Assembly: GCA_023249395.1 (NCBI GenBank)
Contig: JAHFCS010000057.1
Coordinates: 1 to 9,287 of the forward strand
Source: Gemmatimonadota bacterium
Lineage (GTDB): Bacteria; Gemmatimonadota; Gemmatimonadetes; Gemmatimonadales; Gemmatimonadaceae
Length of the DNA stretch: 9,287 bases
Direction of reading: 5' to 3'
The notes under the pieces: generated by a model
Database searches by the model: none
What the model saw: only the letters and a program-made list of their open reading frames with translations
What the model was told of the DNA's origin: nothing
Translations under genes and position numbers: made by a program
Shown here: positions 1 through 7,163 of the stretch, one piece after another
How the letters are laid out: each line of letters opens with the position of its first letter
Position numbering within the stretch: position 1 is the stretch's first letter

Positions 1-560
1 CGCTGGTGGATGAGGTTGGACTGGACGTTGCGTCGAAGGCGGGCAAAATCATGCACGACGCTTTCGGCGAGCGGTTTGCGCCGGCGCAGTCGGTTCAGGC
101 GGTGGTCGGGGCCGGGCGGTATGGACGAAAGTCCAGGAAGGGATTCTACCTCTATGACGAAGAGGGAAAGAAAGGAGAAGTGGACCAGTCGGTGTATCCG
201 CTGCTGACGCCCGCGGCGCGAGAGATTCCACCTTCGAGCGGCGCGCCGCCGCAGCCCCGCGTCGTGTATCACGCGTCGGAGATCCAGCAACGCACGATGC
301 TCCCGATGCTGAACGAAGCGGCGCGGTGTCTCGAAGAGGGCGTGATCCGTTCGGCGCGCGATGGCAACGTCGGCGCCGTTTTCGGATTCGGCTTCCCGCC
401 ATTCCTCGGCGGTCCATTCCGGTACATGGACTCGATCGGAATCGCCGAAGTCGTACGCCAGCTCGAGGAGCTCAACGACCGATTCCCGGGACGGTTTGCG
501 CCGGCGGAATCACTCGTTGCCATGGCCCGCCGCAACGAACGATTCCATCCCGCTGCGTGA
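1..560 (+). CDS. fadJ: FadJ-type fatty acid oxidation multienzyme (3-hydroxyacyl-CoA dehydrogenase C-terminal part), 5'-truncated
   Basis: This is the C-terminal end of a beta-oxidation multienzyme. The full protein hydrates enoyl-CoA and oxidises 3-hydroxyacyl-CoA with NAD+ in the cytoplasm. The frame is open from the left edge (first whole codon at 3), so the gene starts outside the window and no start should be assigned here. About 185 residues remain, against some 700 in full-length FadJ/FadB. The visible part opens with the end of the first C-terminal dehydrogenase domain (DEVGLDVA, then GRKSRKGFYLYDEEGKK), followed by the second C-terminal domain with NEAARCLEEGVIRSARDGN and the hallmark GFGFPPFLGGPFRYMDSIG. 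These match E. coli FadJ more closely than FadB as I recall them. The thiolase partner would be expected upstream, out of view. The TGA stop overlaps the GTG of the next gene by 4 bases. The family call is secure; FadJ over FadB is likely. Confidence 0.92.
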   Translation, partial: LVDEVGLDVASKAGKIMHDAFGERFAPAQSVQAVVGAGRYGRKSRKGFYLYDEEGKKGEVDQSVYPLLTPAAREIPPSSGAPPQPRVVYHASEIQQRTMLPMLNEAARCLEEGVIRSARDGNVGAVFGFGFPPFLGGPFRYMDSIGIAEVVRQLEELNDRFPGRFAPAESLVAMARRNERFHPAA

Positions 561-2212
561 AGCCTCGTTCGCTTTTTTTCGTGCTGGCGGTTGCCGGCGG
601 CTGCGCGACGACTCAGGGAGCGGGATCAGCGGCGACTGTCCCGAGCGCGCAGGCCAACACCGCGGGACCACGCACGCGTGCCGAGCGGACGAACTATCTC
701 GAGACGTCGCACTACGCGGACGTCGTCGCGTTTCTCGACTCGCTTCACGGCAGGAGTGAGCTGGCATTCGGGTCGATTGGAACGACGAATGAAGGACGCG
801 CAATTCCGTACGTCGTCGCCTCGCGGCCGCGGGTTTCGACACCCGCCGAAGCGAAGCGGCTGGAACGGCCGATCGTGTACGTACAGGGGAACATCCACGC
901 CGGCGAAGTCGAGGGAAAGGAAGCGCTGCTCGCGCTGCTGCGTGATCTCACGAGCTCGCCGGTGCCCAACGCTCTCGACTCGGTGGTTCTCATCGCCGTG
1001 CCGATCTACAACGCCGACGGCAACGACAGATTCGCCTCGCAGGAAAGGAATCGCGAAGCGCAGAACGGGCCCGAGCTCGTGGGGCAGCGCGCGAATGCAC
1101 AGGGGCTCGACCTGAATCGCGACTACGTGAAGGCGGAGGCGCCGGAAACGCGAGCTTCGCTTGCAATGTTCAATGCGTGGGATCCGGATGTGTTCGTGGA
1201 TCTGCATACAACTGACGGCAGCTACCACGGCTATGCGCTCACATACGCACCGCCGCTGAATCCTGCAGCGCCGCTCGGAGCTTTCACGCGCGACCTCGTG
1301 ATGCCGACGCTTCGCGCGCGGATGCAGCAGGCGCACGACTTCCCGACGTTCGACTACGGCAATTTCATTTCCGAGGATACACTGACGAAGGGATGGGCGA
1401 CCTTCGATTCGGGTCCCCGTTACAGCACGAACTACTACGGACTGCGAGGAAAGATCGCGATACTAAGTGAGGCATTCTCCCACGATCCTTTCCAGCGTCG
1501 TGTCGCTTCGACGTACGCATTCACGCGTGAGATACTCTCCGTCGTCGCTGCGAATGCGAAGACGATTCGAGGAATCATTGGGGTTGCGAGCCGACAGCCT
1601 CAGGAATGGACCAGACCTGGTGAAGAGCCTGGATCAATTGCGATCCGGTCGGAGATGATCGCCGCTCCCGAATCCGTTGCCGTCGTTGCCGAGGAACTGG
1701 AGCGGACCGGTGATTCGACGCGTACTCAGGCGGGAATACCGCGAGGGCAGCGTCGCACAGGCCGGTTCAAGGCGGTGAAGATGCCGGTGTTCGACCGGTT
1801 CCGGCCGACGCTTTTCGCACCCCCGCCGGTGGCTTACGCATTGGCGCAATCCGACACACAGGTGGTTCGGCTCCTTCGGCAGCACGGCGTTGTGGTTGAC
1901 TCACTGCCGGAGGCGCGGACGGCGCGCGCTGAAACTTTCATTGTCGATTCGGCGATCGCCTCACCGCGTCCCTTCCAGGGACATCACGAGATGAGACTCG
2001 TCGGGCGCTGGGTGAGCGAGCAGCGCGAGCTCCCCGCCGGATCGCGGGTTGTGTCCACCAACCAGCCGCTCGGTTTGGTTGCCATCTACCTGCTCGAGCC
2101 CCAGAGCGACGACGGGCTGGTGACGTGGAATTTCTTCGACGGCGCAATCCGGGCGGGCGCCGCCTATCCCGTGCTCAGAGTGATGAGCGACCTGCGCCAA
2201 CCGTCCCGCTAG
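557..2212 (+). CDS. M14-family zinc metallocarboxypeptidase, predicted lipoprotein
   Basis: This is a 551-residue zinc peptidase predicted to be exported and lipid-anchored. The GTG at 557 gives a compact signal peptide (K2, R4, then a hydrophobic run) ending in AVAGGC with Cys16 as the lipidated residue. Ala at -3 makes the lipobox weaker than consensus. M14 active-site elements appear in order: the zinc motif HAGE (His114, Glu117), the substrate-binding pair Asn187-Arg188 in LDLNRD, the third zinc ligand His217 in VDLHTTDG, and the catalytic Glu305 in ILSEAFSHDPF. All are present, so it should be active. Residues about 345-551 form a second region with no motif I can name, ending in LLEPQSDDGLVTWNFFD. 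The frame stays open upstream to 326, but that part lies inside the previous gene and lacks a signal peptide, so 557 is preferred. No clear Shine-Dalgarno site is visible; the GTGA overlap suggests translational coupling. Substrate specificity cannot be read. Confidence 0.88.
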   Translation: MKPRSLFFVLAVAGGCATTQGAGSAATVPSAQANTAGPRTRAERTNYLETSHYADVVAFLDSLHGRSELAFGSIGTTNEGRAIPYVVASRPRVSTPAEAKRLERPIVYVQGNIHAGEVEGKEALLALLRDLTSSPVPNALDSVVLIAVPIYNADGNDRFASQERNREAQNGPELVGQRANAQGLDLNRDYVKAEAPETRASLAMFNAWDPDVFVDLHTTDGSYHGYALTYAPPLNPAAPLGAFTRDLVMPTLRARMQQAHDFPTFDYGNFISEDTLTKGWATFDSGPRYSTNYYGLRGKIAILSEAFSHDPFQRRVASTYAFTREILSVVAANAKTIRGIIGVASRQPQEWTRPGEEPGSIAIRSEMIAAPESVAVVAEELERTGDSTRTQAGIPRGQRRTGRFKAVKMPVFDRFRPTLFAPPPVAYALAQSDTQVVRLLRQHGVVVDSLPEARTARAETFIVDSAIASPRPFQGHHEMRLVGRWVSEQRELPAGSRVVSTNQPLGLVAIYLLEPQSDDGLVTWNFFDGAIRAGAAYPVLRVMSDLRQPSR

Positions 2213-2226
2213 CTTCGCCGCAATCG

Positions 2227-3162
2227 ATGCTGCGTAACGCACTTCTGTATTTGTCGGCGCAACCGCGCGTTTTCAGCTTTGTCCGCCACAATCGAATGGC
2301 CAAGGGATTTGCCAGCCGCTTCGTCGCCGGCGAGACCCTCGATTCCGCTCTCGAGGCGGTAAAGAGGCTCAACGATCGCAGAATTACCGCGTCGCTCGAT
2401 CTCCTGGGCGAAAGCGTTCGCAACGAGACCGAAGCGCGCGAGTCGGCGCGGCATTACATCGAGATCCTCGATCGCATCGGGCAGAGCCGCCTTGATGCCA
2501 ACGTTTCGCTCAAGCTCACCGCGATGGGACTCGACGTCGGCGAGGAAGTGTGCATCGCCAACGTCCAGGACATTCTCGAGCGTGCGCGAAAGCACGAAAG
2601 CTTCGTGCGGATCGACATGGAGGGGAGCGACTACACGCAGAGAACGCTCGACATTTTCTATCACCGCCTCTTTCCGTCGTATCGCGGGAACGTCGGCCTG
2701 GTTCTCCAGAGCTACATGTATCGCTGCTTTTCCGATGTGCAGGAAGCGAACGCTGCCGGCGCGCGTGTCAGGCTGTGCAAGGGCGCGTACAAGGAGCCCG
2801 CGTCCGTTGCATATCCCGACAAGAAGGAGGTGGACGATTCCTATATGCGGTGCATGCGCGAGCTGCTTCTCAACGGGCACTATCCCGGCATCGCCACCCA
2901 CGATGAGCGAATCATCCGGGAAACGACACGGTTTGCGCGAGAGAACCAGATCGCGTCGAACAGGTTCGAGTTTCAGATGCTGTACGGTGTCCGCCGCGAT
3001 CTGCAGGCCAAGCTGGTGCGCGAGGGATACCGGCTGCGCGTGTACGTTCCATTCGGGACGCAGTGGTATCCGTATCTCATGCGGCGGCTCGCCGAGCGGC
3101 CCGCTAACGTTGCGTTCATCACCGGCAATGTGTTGAAGGAGATTGTCGGGCGGCGCGGTTAG
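2227..3162 (+). CDS. Proline dehydrogenase (monofunctional, FAD-dependent)
   Basis: This enzyme oxidises L-proline to delta-1-pyrroline-5-carboxylate using FAD and passes electrons to the quinone pool, the first step of proline catabolism. It has 311 residues, the usual size of a stand-alone PRODH, and lacks the P5C dehydrogenase half of bifunctional PutA. The PRODH barrel motifs run in order: LDLLGESV near residue 60, LKLTAMGLD near 95, VRLCKGAYKEP with Lys185, the THD motif at His225-Asp226, the MLYGVR segment, then YVPFGTQWYPYLMRRLAERPAN. Arg286-Arg287 in the last motif correspond to the pair that binds the proline carboxylate. ATG 2227 is chosen because the protein starts naturally there (MLRNALLYLSAQ) and upstream in-frame codons lie within the peptidase gene. 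The gap to the peptidase stop is 14 bases, so the two are probably co-transcribed. A peptidase beside proline catabolism makes sense for growth on peptides. No good Shine-Dalgarno site is visible. Confidence 0.93.
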   Translation: MLRNALLYLSAQPRVFSFVRHNRMAKGFASRFVAGETLDSALEAVKRLNDRRITASLDLLGESVRNETEARESARHYIEILDRIGQSRLDANVSLKLTAMGLDVGEEVCIANVQDILERARKHESFVRIDMEGSDYTQRTLDIFYHRLFPSYRGNVGLVLQSYMYRCFSDVQEANAAGARVRLCKGAYKEPASVAYPDKKEVDDSYMRCMRELLLNGHYPGIATHDERIIRETTRFARENQIASNRFEFQMLYGVRRDLQAKLVREGYRLRVYVPFGTQWYPYLMRRLAERPANVAFITGNVLKEIVGRRG

Positions 3163-3223
3163 AATGGGACAGTTCCTTCCCGCCGACCATTCACGTGGCG
3201 ACGCCAACACGATCGGCGGCTAC

Positions 3224-3556
3224 ATGGCCGTGCACAGCCGGCCGGCCGCGTTCGAGGGCAGGGACGGCTCGTCGTACTCGGTTGAGATCGTCGCTGACGA
3301 GACGGATGATCCGGCTCGTCCGTTCGCCGCGTACCTGCTCTTCGTGCGGTGGCGCGAGGGAGACCCGGTCGCCGCCGGCCATCTCGAGACCGACTACCTC
3401 GACTACGCCGAATCGGAAGCGGAGGCGCTGGCGAAAGTCGGTGCGATGCAGTTGAGCGAGGTACGGTCGGCGCTCGATTCACTGATTGCCGAGCGTTCAG
3501 CCGGCGGACGGCCATGGTGGGAAGCGATGCGAGACGAGCGCGGAGAGGAACAATGA
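3224..3556 (+). CDS. Small conserved-looking protein of unknown function upstream of rsgA
   Basis: I do not recognise a named family. From ATG 3224 the product has 110 residues, is acidic overall and soluble, with no signal peptide or membrane segment. The N-terminal half reads as beta strands (SYSVEIVADE, FAAYLLFVRW) and the C-terminal half as an amphipathic helix (ESEAEALAKVGAMQLSEVRSALDSLIAE), ending in a Trp pair and charged residues. No catalytic motif is visible. The start is uncertain: ATG 3164, one base after the proline dehydrogenase stop, would add 20 residues, and the frame opens still earlier with TTG 3143. I prefer 3224 because the compositionally protein-like part begins there; no start has a well-spaced Shine-Dalgarno site. 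The stop overlaps the rsgA ATG by 4 bases, so translation of the two is probably coupled. Codon pattern and position support a real gene. Confidence 0.72.
   Translation: MAVHSRPAAFEGRDGSSYSVEIVADETDDPARPFAAYLLFVRWREGDPVAAGHLETDYLDYAESEAEALAKVGAMQLSEVRSALDSLIAERSAGGRPWWEAMRDERGEEQ
3542..3548 (+). promoter_or_regulatory. Ribosome-binding site of rsgA
   Basis: GGAGAGG lies four bases before ATG 3553, inside the end of the upstream small gene. It is the best Shine-Dalgarno match in the left block and decides the rsgA start over the longer open frame. The spacing is slightly short. Confidence 0.6.
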
Positions 3557-4578
3557 AGGACTCTCCGGCTCGCTCCGGCGCGACGGCTCCCGCTTCAGGG
3601 CGAACGCGGGACAAGGGAGTCGTGATCAACGGCACGGGTGGCATCTGGCGGGTGCGAACCGAGAGTGGCGAGACGCTCGATGTTTCGCTGCGGGGCCGGC
3701 TGAAGAGAGAGCGGCGGGACATTCTCAAGCTGACTGTCGGCGACGAGGTGATCATCGAGCGCGACTCAGCCGGTGCGGAAACGGCCGGAGGCTGGGCAAT
3801 CGCCGAGATTCTTCCGCGTCGGTCGCAGCTCGCGCGGCGGATGCCGGGTGCAGGGCGAGGCGAGCGTATCGTCGCCGCCAATGTCGACCAGGTGGTGATC
3901 GTTTTTGCGGCAGCGAACCCCGAGCCGCATGTGCGGATGCTGGACCGCTTCCTCGTGATCGCTGAAGGCAACGGCCTCGATGCGCGGGTGGTGATCAACA
4001 AGATCGAGCTCGTGGACCGGCGGGAGACCGAGAAGCGATTCAACGATTATGTCCGTGCCGGCTATCCCGTTCACTTTACGAGCGTGAAGCAGCGCGTGGG
4101 ACTCGACGAGCTGCATTCGGCGCTCGCCGGCCGAACGTCGGTGCTCAGCGGACCGTCGGGTGTCGGGAAGTCGTCGCTGATGAACTCGATGTACCCGGGG
4201 CTCAACCTGCGGGTGGGGGAGATCAGCGAATCGGTGAACAAGGGGCGGCACACGACGGTCGGCGCGGTTGCGCATCCGCTTCCCGATGCGGGCTACGTCG
4301 TGGATACACCAGGACTGCGTGAGGTGGGGATGTGGGGGATGCCCTCGGCGCATCTCGATGCTTGCTTTCCGGAGCTTCGGCCATACCTGGGCAAGTGCCG
4401 GTTCAACGATTGCACGCATTCCATCGAGCCGGGCTGCGCGGTGCGCGAAGCTGTGGAGGGGGGCGACGTGTCGCGAGAGCGGTACGAGAGCTTCGAGAAG
4501 CTTCGTGCGGAGATGGAGGAGTCTGAAAAGAAGTGGGCGGATTACAACCCAGCAGCCGCGGCGAAAAAACGCCGCTGA
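3553..4578 (+). CDS. rsgA: Small ribosomal subunit biogenesis GTPase RsgA
   Basis: RsgA is a circularly permuted GTPase that acts late in 30S assembly and is activated by the subunit. The 341-residue product shows the family layout: an N-terminal OB-fold (about residues 20-95), then GTPase motifs in permuted order, with G4 NKIE at Asn149, the P-loop GPSGVGKSS at 200-208 (Lys206), and G3 DTPG at Asp251. The C-terminal zinc site has the expected spacing CX4CXHX5C: Cys282, Cys287, His289 and Cys295. A basic tail KKRR ends the protein. ATG 3553 is supported by the strong purine-rich site GGAGAGG at 3542-3548 and by the ATGA overlap with the preceding gene; the in-frame upstream extension lies inside that gene. 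The first 20 residues are low-complexity and probably disordered. All key residues are present, so it should be functional. It converges on the esterase gene. Confidence 0.97.
   Translation: MKDSPARSGATAPASGRTRDKGVVINGTGGIWRVRTESGETLDVSLRGRLKRERRDILKLTVGDEVIIERDSAGAETAGGWAIAEILPRRSQLARRMPGAGRGERIVAANVDQVVIVFAAANPEPHVRMLDRFLVIAEGNGLDARVVINKIELVDRRETEKRFNDYVRAGYPVHFTSVKQRVGLDELHSALAGRTSVLSGPSGVGKSSLMNSMYPGLNLRVGEISESVNKGRHTTVGAVAHPLPDAGYVVDTPGLREVGMWGMPSAHLDACFPELRPYLGKCRFNDCTHSIEPGCAVREAVEGGDVSRERYESFEKLRAEMEESEKKWADYNPAAAAKKRR
4558..4575. terminator. GC hairpin at the 3' end of rsgA, possible weak terminator
   Basis: GCGGCG, six A, then CGCCGC form a perfect 6-bp stem with a 6-base loop, covering the last Ala-Ala-Lys-Lys-Arg-Arg codons of rsgA. 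There is no T-tract after it on the plus strand, so it is not a classical intrinsic terminator. Read on the minus strand, the A run becomes T6 shortly after the GC-rich repeat unit at 4579-4608, so it could help end the esterase transcript. Function is inference. Confidence 0.3.
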
Positions 4579-4608
4579 CCGCGGTTTATCCTAATTCGCT
4601 GACCGCGG
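4574..4608. repeat. 11-bp direct repeat GCTGACCGCGG between convergent genes
   Basis: GCTGACCGCGG occurs exactly at 4574-4584 and again at 4598-4608, with starts 24 bases apart. The first copy spans the rsgA stop codon. Each copy carries the palindrome CCGCGG, so the two can also pair with each other as a 7-bp stem around a 16-base loop. The short 53-base gap between rsgA and the esterase gene is mostly this repeat. Confidence 0.6.
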
Positions 4609-4631
4609 CTACGGCCTGCGCGCCCAACCTG

Positions 4632-5819
4632 TTATCTCATCACCGAACTCAGAAACCTCTCGATTGCGTAAGTGCTCAACTGACCACACGGCCCGTTGAA
4701 CACGTAGTCGCATCCGTGAGTCGCCCACGGAAGACGCAGGAAGAGATGCGGTCGTCCGGCGGCTGACAGTCGGCGATCCAGTCGCTCGCTCTGCTCCACC
4801 GACACCAGCTCGTCTTTCACACCGTGGATGAGCAATGTCGGCACTGTGCGCGCCCCGACGAAATTGATCGGCGATGCAGTTCGATATGCTTCGCCGGCGG
4901 TCCGCGGATCACCCGCGAGAAATGCCTCGAGCACGGCAGTGCTGTTCAACACCCGAGGATTCGACGGATGCTCGTAGCCGAATATCTGATCCGACGGCGC
5001 GTAGAATCCGACGACGCCGCGAATTGCGGGATCGCTCGCCGTGTACGCGGCGAGAAGCGCGAGCTGCGCGCCTGCCGAACGTCCGATCAGTGCCATGCGC
5101 GAGCTATCAATTCCGAGTCGGGCCGCGTTTGTCCTCACATATTGAATTGCGGCGTGAACGTCCTCACTCGCCGCCGGATGGGGATACTTCGGTGCGAACC
5201 GGTAGCTGACCGCCGCCACCGCGTATCCGCGCGACGCGAGATAGCGATTGAGCGCCGGAAGATCGTGACGCGTTCCTCCCCTCCACGATCCGCCGTGAAT
5301 CATGATCACCAGCGGAAGCGGCACCGCCGGCGATTTCAGGGGACGATACAGGTCGATCCACAAGGGTCGGCCGTCCGGCATCGCGTCGATCATCGAGTCC
5401 CTCCGTACGCGCGGCGATCTCACGCCGAAAACCAGACCACGCAGCGACAGCGGACTCGGCCTCGGCAGCGCATCGGGCATGGCTCTCGGCGACGCGCTCC
5501 CGAAAGCCGATCGAAACGCGCCCGGTAGCGATCGTACAACCGGCATCGCGCGAACGAGCGGCGATATGCAAAGGACGGTCCCTGCCACCGCGAGAATCCC
5601 CGAGACCTTCCCGCCCGCCGATTTCCAATCACCCGTGAGCAGCACGATCAGCGCGATCGGCGCCAGGACATACCCGATCTCGGTGACGAGAACGGACAAC
5701 TCCCACGCCAGAAATGTCGGCGCGGGAATGATCGCGAGCAGTGAAAGCAAAAAGACAACGACGGCGATGAGAAGTCGCAGGAAGCCGAGCGCCCGCGACC
5801 TTCCCGTCGTCGGGCTCAT
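4632..5819 (-). CDS. Membrane-anchored alpha/beta-hydrolase (HSL/BD-FAE-like esterase)
   Basis: This is a predicted ester hydrolase of 395 residues with a membrane N-terminus. Three hydrophobic segments lie at about 11-31, 38-61 and 71-90, followed by an Arg/Pro-rich linker to about 140. The hydrolase domain (about 140-395) has the oxyanion-hole motif HGGSW (His175-Trp179), the nucleophile elbow GRSAG (Ser248), acid Asp336 in HGVKDELV, and His368 in WATHGCD. The triad is complete. The HGG motif points to the hormone-sensitive-lipase/acetyl-esterase branch, but the natural ester cannot be read. The ATG at 5819 is chosen over an in-frame ATG at 5849 because it gives an ATGA overlap with the osmC-like stop and starts just before the first membrane segment. 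It is the last gene of the minus-strand operon. Which side of the membrane the catalytic domain faces is unclear: three segments with a cytoplasmic N-terminus would put it outside, but the Arg-rich linker argues against that. Confidence 0.88.
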   Translation of the reverse strand: MSPTTGRSRALGFLRLLIAVVVFLLSLLAIIPAPTFLAWELSVLVTEIGYVLAPIALIVLLTGDWKSAGGKVSGILAVAGTVLCISPLVRAMPVVRSLPGAFRSAFGSASPRAMPDALPRPSPLSLRGLVFGVRSPRVRRDSMIDAMPDGRPLWIDLYRPLKSPAVPLPLVIMIHGGSWRGGTRHDLPALNRYLASRGYAVAAVSYRFAPKYPHPAASEDVHAAIQYVRTNAARLGIDSSRMALIGRSAGAQLALLAAYTASDPAIRGVVGFYAPSDQIFGYEHPSNPRVLNSTAVLEAFLAGDPRTAGEAYRTASPINFVGARTVPTLLIHGVKDELVSVEQSERLDRRLSAAGRPHLFLRLPWATHGCDYVFNGPCGQLSTYAIERFLSSVMR

Positions 5820-6235
5820 TTCTTTTCTGATTCCAGCGCGACCGTCCACTCCACGGGCACATCAGGCCGCAGCGAATCGCGAACCGAGCAGTACTTGTTC
5901 ACCGCGAGATCCACCGCACGCTCGGCGTGAACGCGCTCGATCCCGGCGCCGCCGATTCGAAAGTTGAGCGTGACGTGCTCGAGCCTTCGTGGAATCGTGT
6001 CCACTCTCTGGCCGACAACTTCGACGTCGAGCAATTCGACGGGCGTACGCCGCTTGGCCAGGATGTCCAACACGTCCACGCCGACGCATGCCCCAAGTGC
6101 GCCGAGCAGTCCGTCCACCGGGCTGGGTCCGGTGCCACCGTCGCTGTCGAGTCGCACCGCCGGCCGGCCCTCGAGCCCGGCGTCAAACTTGCGATCACCG
6201 GCCCACTTTACCTTGACGCGTGACGGCTCCCTCAC
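5816..6235 (-). CDS. OsmC-family protein
   Basis: OsmC/Ohr-type proteins are small cytoplasmic dimers in which two cysteines reduce organic or other hydroperoxides; a YhfA-like branch has no settled role. The 139-residue product has both family cysteines: Cys50 in GALGACVGVDVLDIL, at the head of the central helix, and Cys116 in NKYCSVRDSL. The region between them alternates beta strands (VELLDVEVVGQR, HVTLNFRI) as expected. GTG 6235 is preferred over an in-frame ATG at 6280, because it forms a GTGA overlap with the sulfurtransferase stop and because the extra 15 residues are Arg-rich translation of the upstream gene's tail. The KYCSV motif and overall look fit the OsmC/YhfA branch better than Ohr. 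Its place between a sulfurtransferase and an esterase suggests a link to sulfane sulfur or peroxide handling, which is inference. Confidence 0.9.
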   Translation of the reverse strand: MREPSRVKVKWAGDRKFDAGLEGRPAVRLDSDGGTGPSPVDGLLGALGACVGVDVLDILAKRRTPVELLDVEVVGQRVDTIPRRLEHVTLNFRIGGAGIERVHAERAVDLAVNKYCSVRDSLRPDVPVEWTVALESEKK

Positions 6236-7134
6236 CGGGGCCCGCCTTTCTCGATCGGAGCGCGCACGGCGTTGCCCCACTCCGTCCAGCTTCCGTCGTA
6301 GTTCCGCACCGTCTCGAATCCGAGCAGGTGCGTCAGCACGAACCAGGTGTGTGACGAGCGCTCGCCGATGCGGCAGTAAGCGACTACGTCGTCATCAGGC
6401 TTGAGTCCCTGTTCCTTTTCGTAGATCGCGCGGAGCTCGTCGGCGGACTTGAACGTCCCGTCAGGGTTGGCTGCCCGCGCCCATGGAACGCTGCGGGCGC
6501 CGCGAATGTGACCGCCGCGAAGCGTCCCTTCCTGCGGGTAGTCGGGCATATGGATCTTCGCGCCGCTGTACTCCTCGGGCGATCGCACGTCCACCAACGG
6601 CTTGCCACTGTCGGCGTGCTCGCGAACCTGGCGGAAGAAGGCGCGGATCTTCTCGTCCGTTCGCTCCGGCGCCTTGTAGCTGGTCGTGGGATACCTCGGG
6701 ACCTCGGTCGTCATCTTGCGCTCTTCATGCTCCCACTTGATCCGGCCGCCGTCGAGGAGCTTCGCGTTGGTGAAGCCGAAGAGCTGGAAGACCCAGTACG
6801 CGTAAGCGGCCCACCAGTTGTTCTTGTCGCCGTAGAAGATGACGGTCGTGTTCTCGTCGATTCCCTTCGAGCGCAGGAGCTTCTGGAATTCATCCGCCGA
6901 CACGTAGTCGCGCAAAATCTGATCGTTCAGGTCCTCGTGCCAGTCCACCTTCTGAGCGCCGGGAATGTGGCCGGTGTCGTAGAGAAGGACGTCCTCGTCG
7001 CTCTCGATGATACGGATTTTCGGATCGGCGACGTTTGTGGCCAGCCAATCGGTGCTGACAAGCACCTCCGGGTGGGCATATCCCTTCTGCGCGATCGACT
7101 GATCAATGCCTGTCGCGCTCGCAGAGTTCGTCAT
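6232..7134 (-). CDS. Sulfurtransferase, two rhodanese domains (thiosulfate sulfurtransferase)
   Basis: This 300-residue protein has the tandem rhodanese layout of thiosulfate or 3-mercaptopyruvate sulfurtransferases, which move sulfane sulfur from a donor to a thiol or cyanide through a cysteine persulfide. The N-terminal domain (about 20-145) carries DTGHIPGAQKVDW and has Asp103 (GDKNNWW) where a catalytic cysteine would sit, so it is the inactive half. The C-terminal domain (about 160-295) carries VDVRSPEEYSG and the active loop CRIGERSS with Cys254. This loop and the following HTWFVLTHLLGF and NYDGSWTEWGN strongly resemble mycobacterial CysA-type thiosulfate sulfurtransferases. The loop is not the CGSGVT type of mercaptopyruvate enzymes, favouring thiosulfate. 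No signal peptide is evident, so it is probably cytoplasmic. ATG 7134 is supported by AGGAG six bases upstream. It is the first gene of a three-gene operon and is divergent from the ferredoxin gene. Confidence 0.95.
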   Translation of the reverse strand: MTNSASATGIDQSIAQKGYAHPEVLVSTDWLATNVADPKIRIIESDEDVLLYDTGHIPGAQKVDWHEDLNDQILRDYVSADEFQKLLRSKGIDENTTVIFYGDKNNWWAAYAYWVFQLFGFTNAKLLDGGRIKWEHEERKMTTEVPRYPTTSYKAPERTDEKIRAFFRQVREHADSGKPLVDVRSPEEYSGAKIHMPDYPQEGTLRGGHIRGARSVPWARAANPDGTFKSADELRAIYEKEQGLKPDDDVVAYCRIGERSSHTWFVLTHLLGFETVRNYDGSWTEWGNAVRAPIEKGGPR

Positions 7135-7140
7135 GATTCG

Positions 7141-7145
7141 CTCCT
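7141..7145 (-). promoter_or_regulatory. Ribosome-binding site of the sulfurtransferase gene
   Basis: The complement reads AGGAG, six bases before the ATG at 7134. It is a clear Shine-Dalgarno site and fixes the operon's first start. The next two genes of the operon lack comparable sites and rely on overlaps. Confidence 0.75.
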
Positions 7146-7163
7146 GGATTTCGGTGTCATTTC

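Noticed and set aside
326..556. N-terminal extension of the peptidase frame upstream of GTG 557
   Set aside because: It lies inside the fadJ coding region and would place an Arg-rich stretch before an evident lipoprotein signal peptide.
2209..3210. A 333-residue open frame on the minus strand across the whole proline dehydrogenase gene
   Set aside because: It mirrors a clearly identified gene, its product has no recognisable motif, and long antisense frames are common in GC-rich coding DNA.
3159..4043. A 294-residue minus-strand frame across rsgA
   Set aside because: It is a Ser/Arg/Pro-rich shadow of the small gene and rsgA.
6236..6280. Longer OsmC start at ATG 6280
   Set aside because: It adds 15 Arg-rich residues encoded by the sulfurtransferase tail; GTG 6235 gives a typical OsmC N-terminus and a 4-base overlap.
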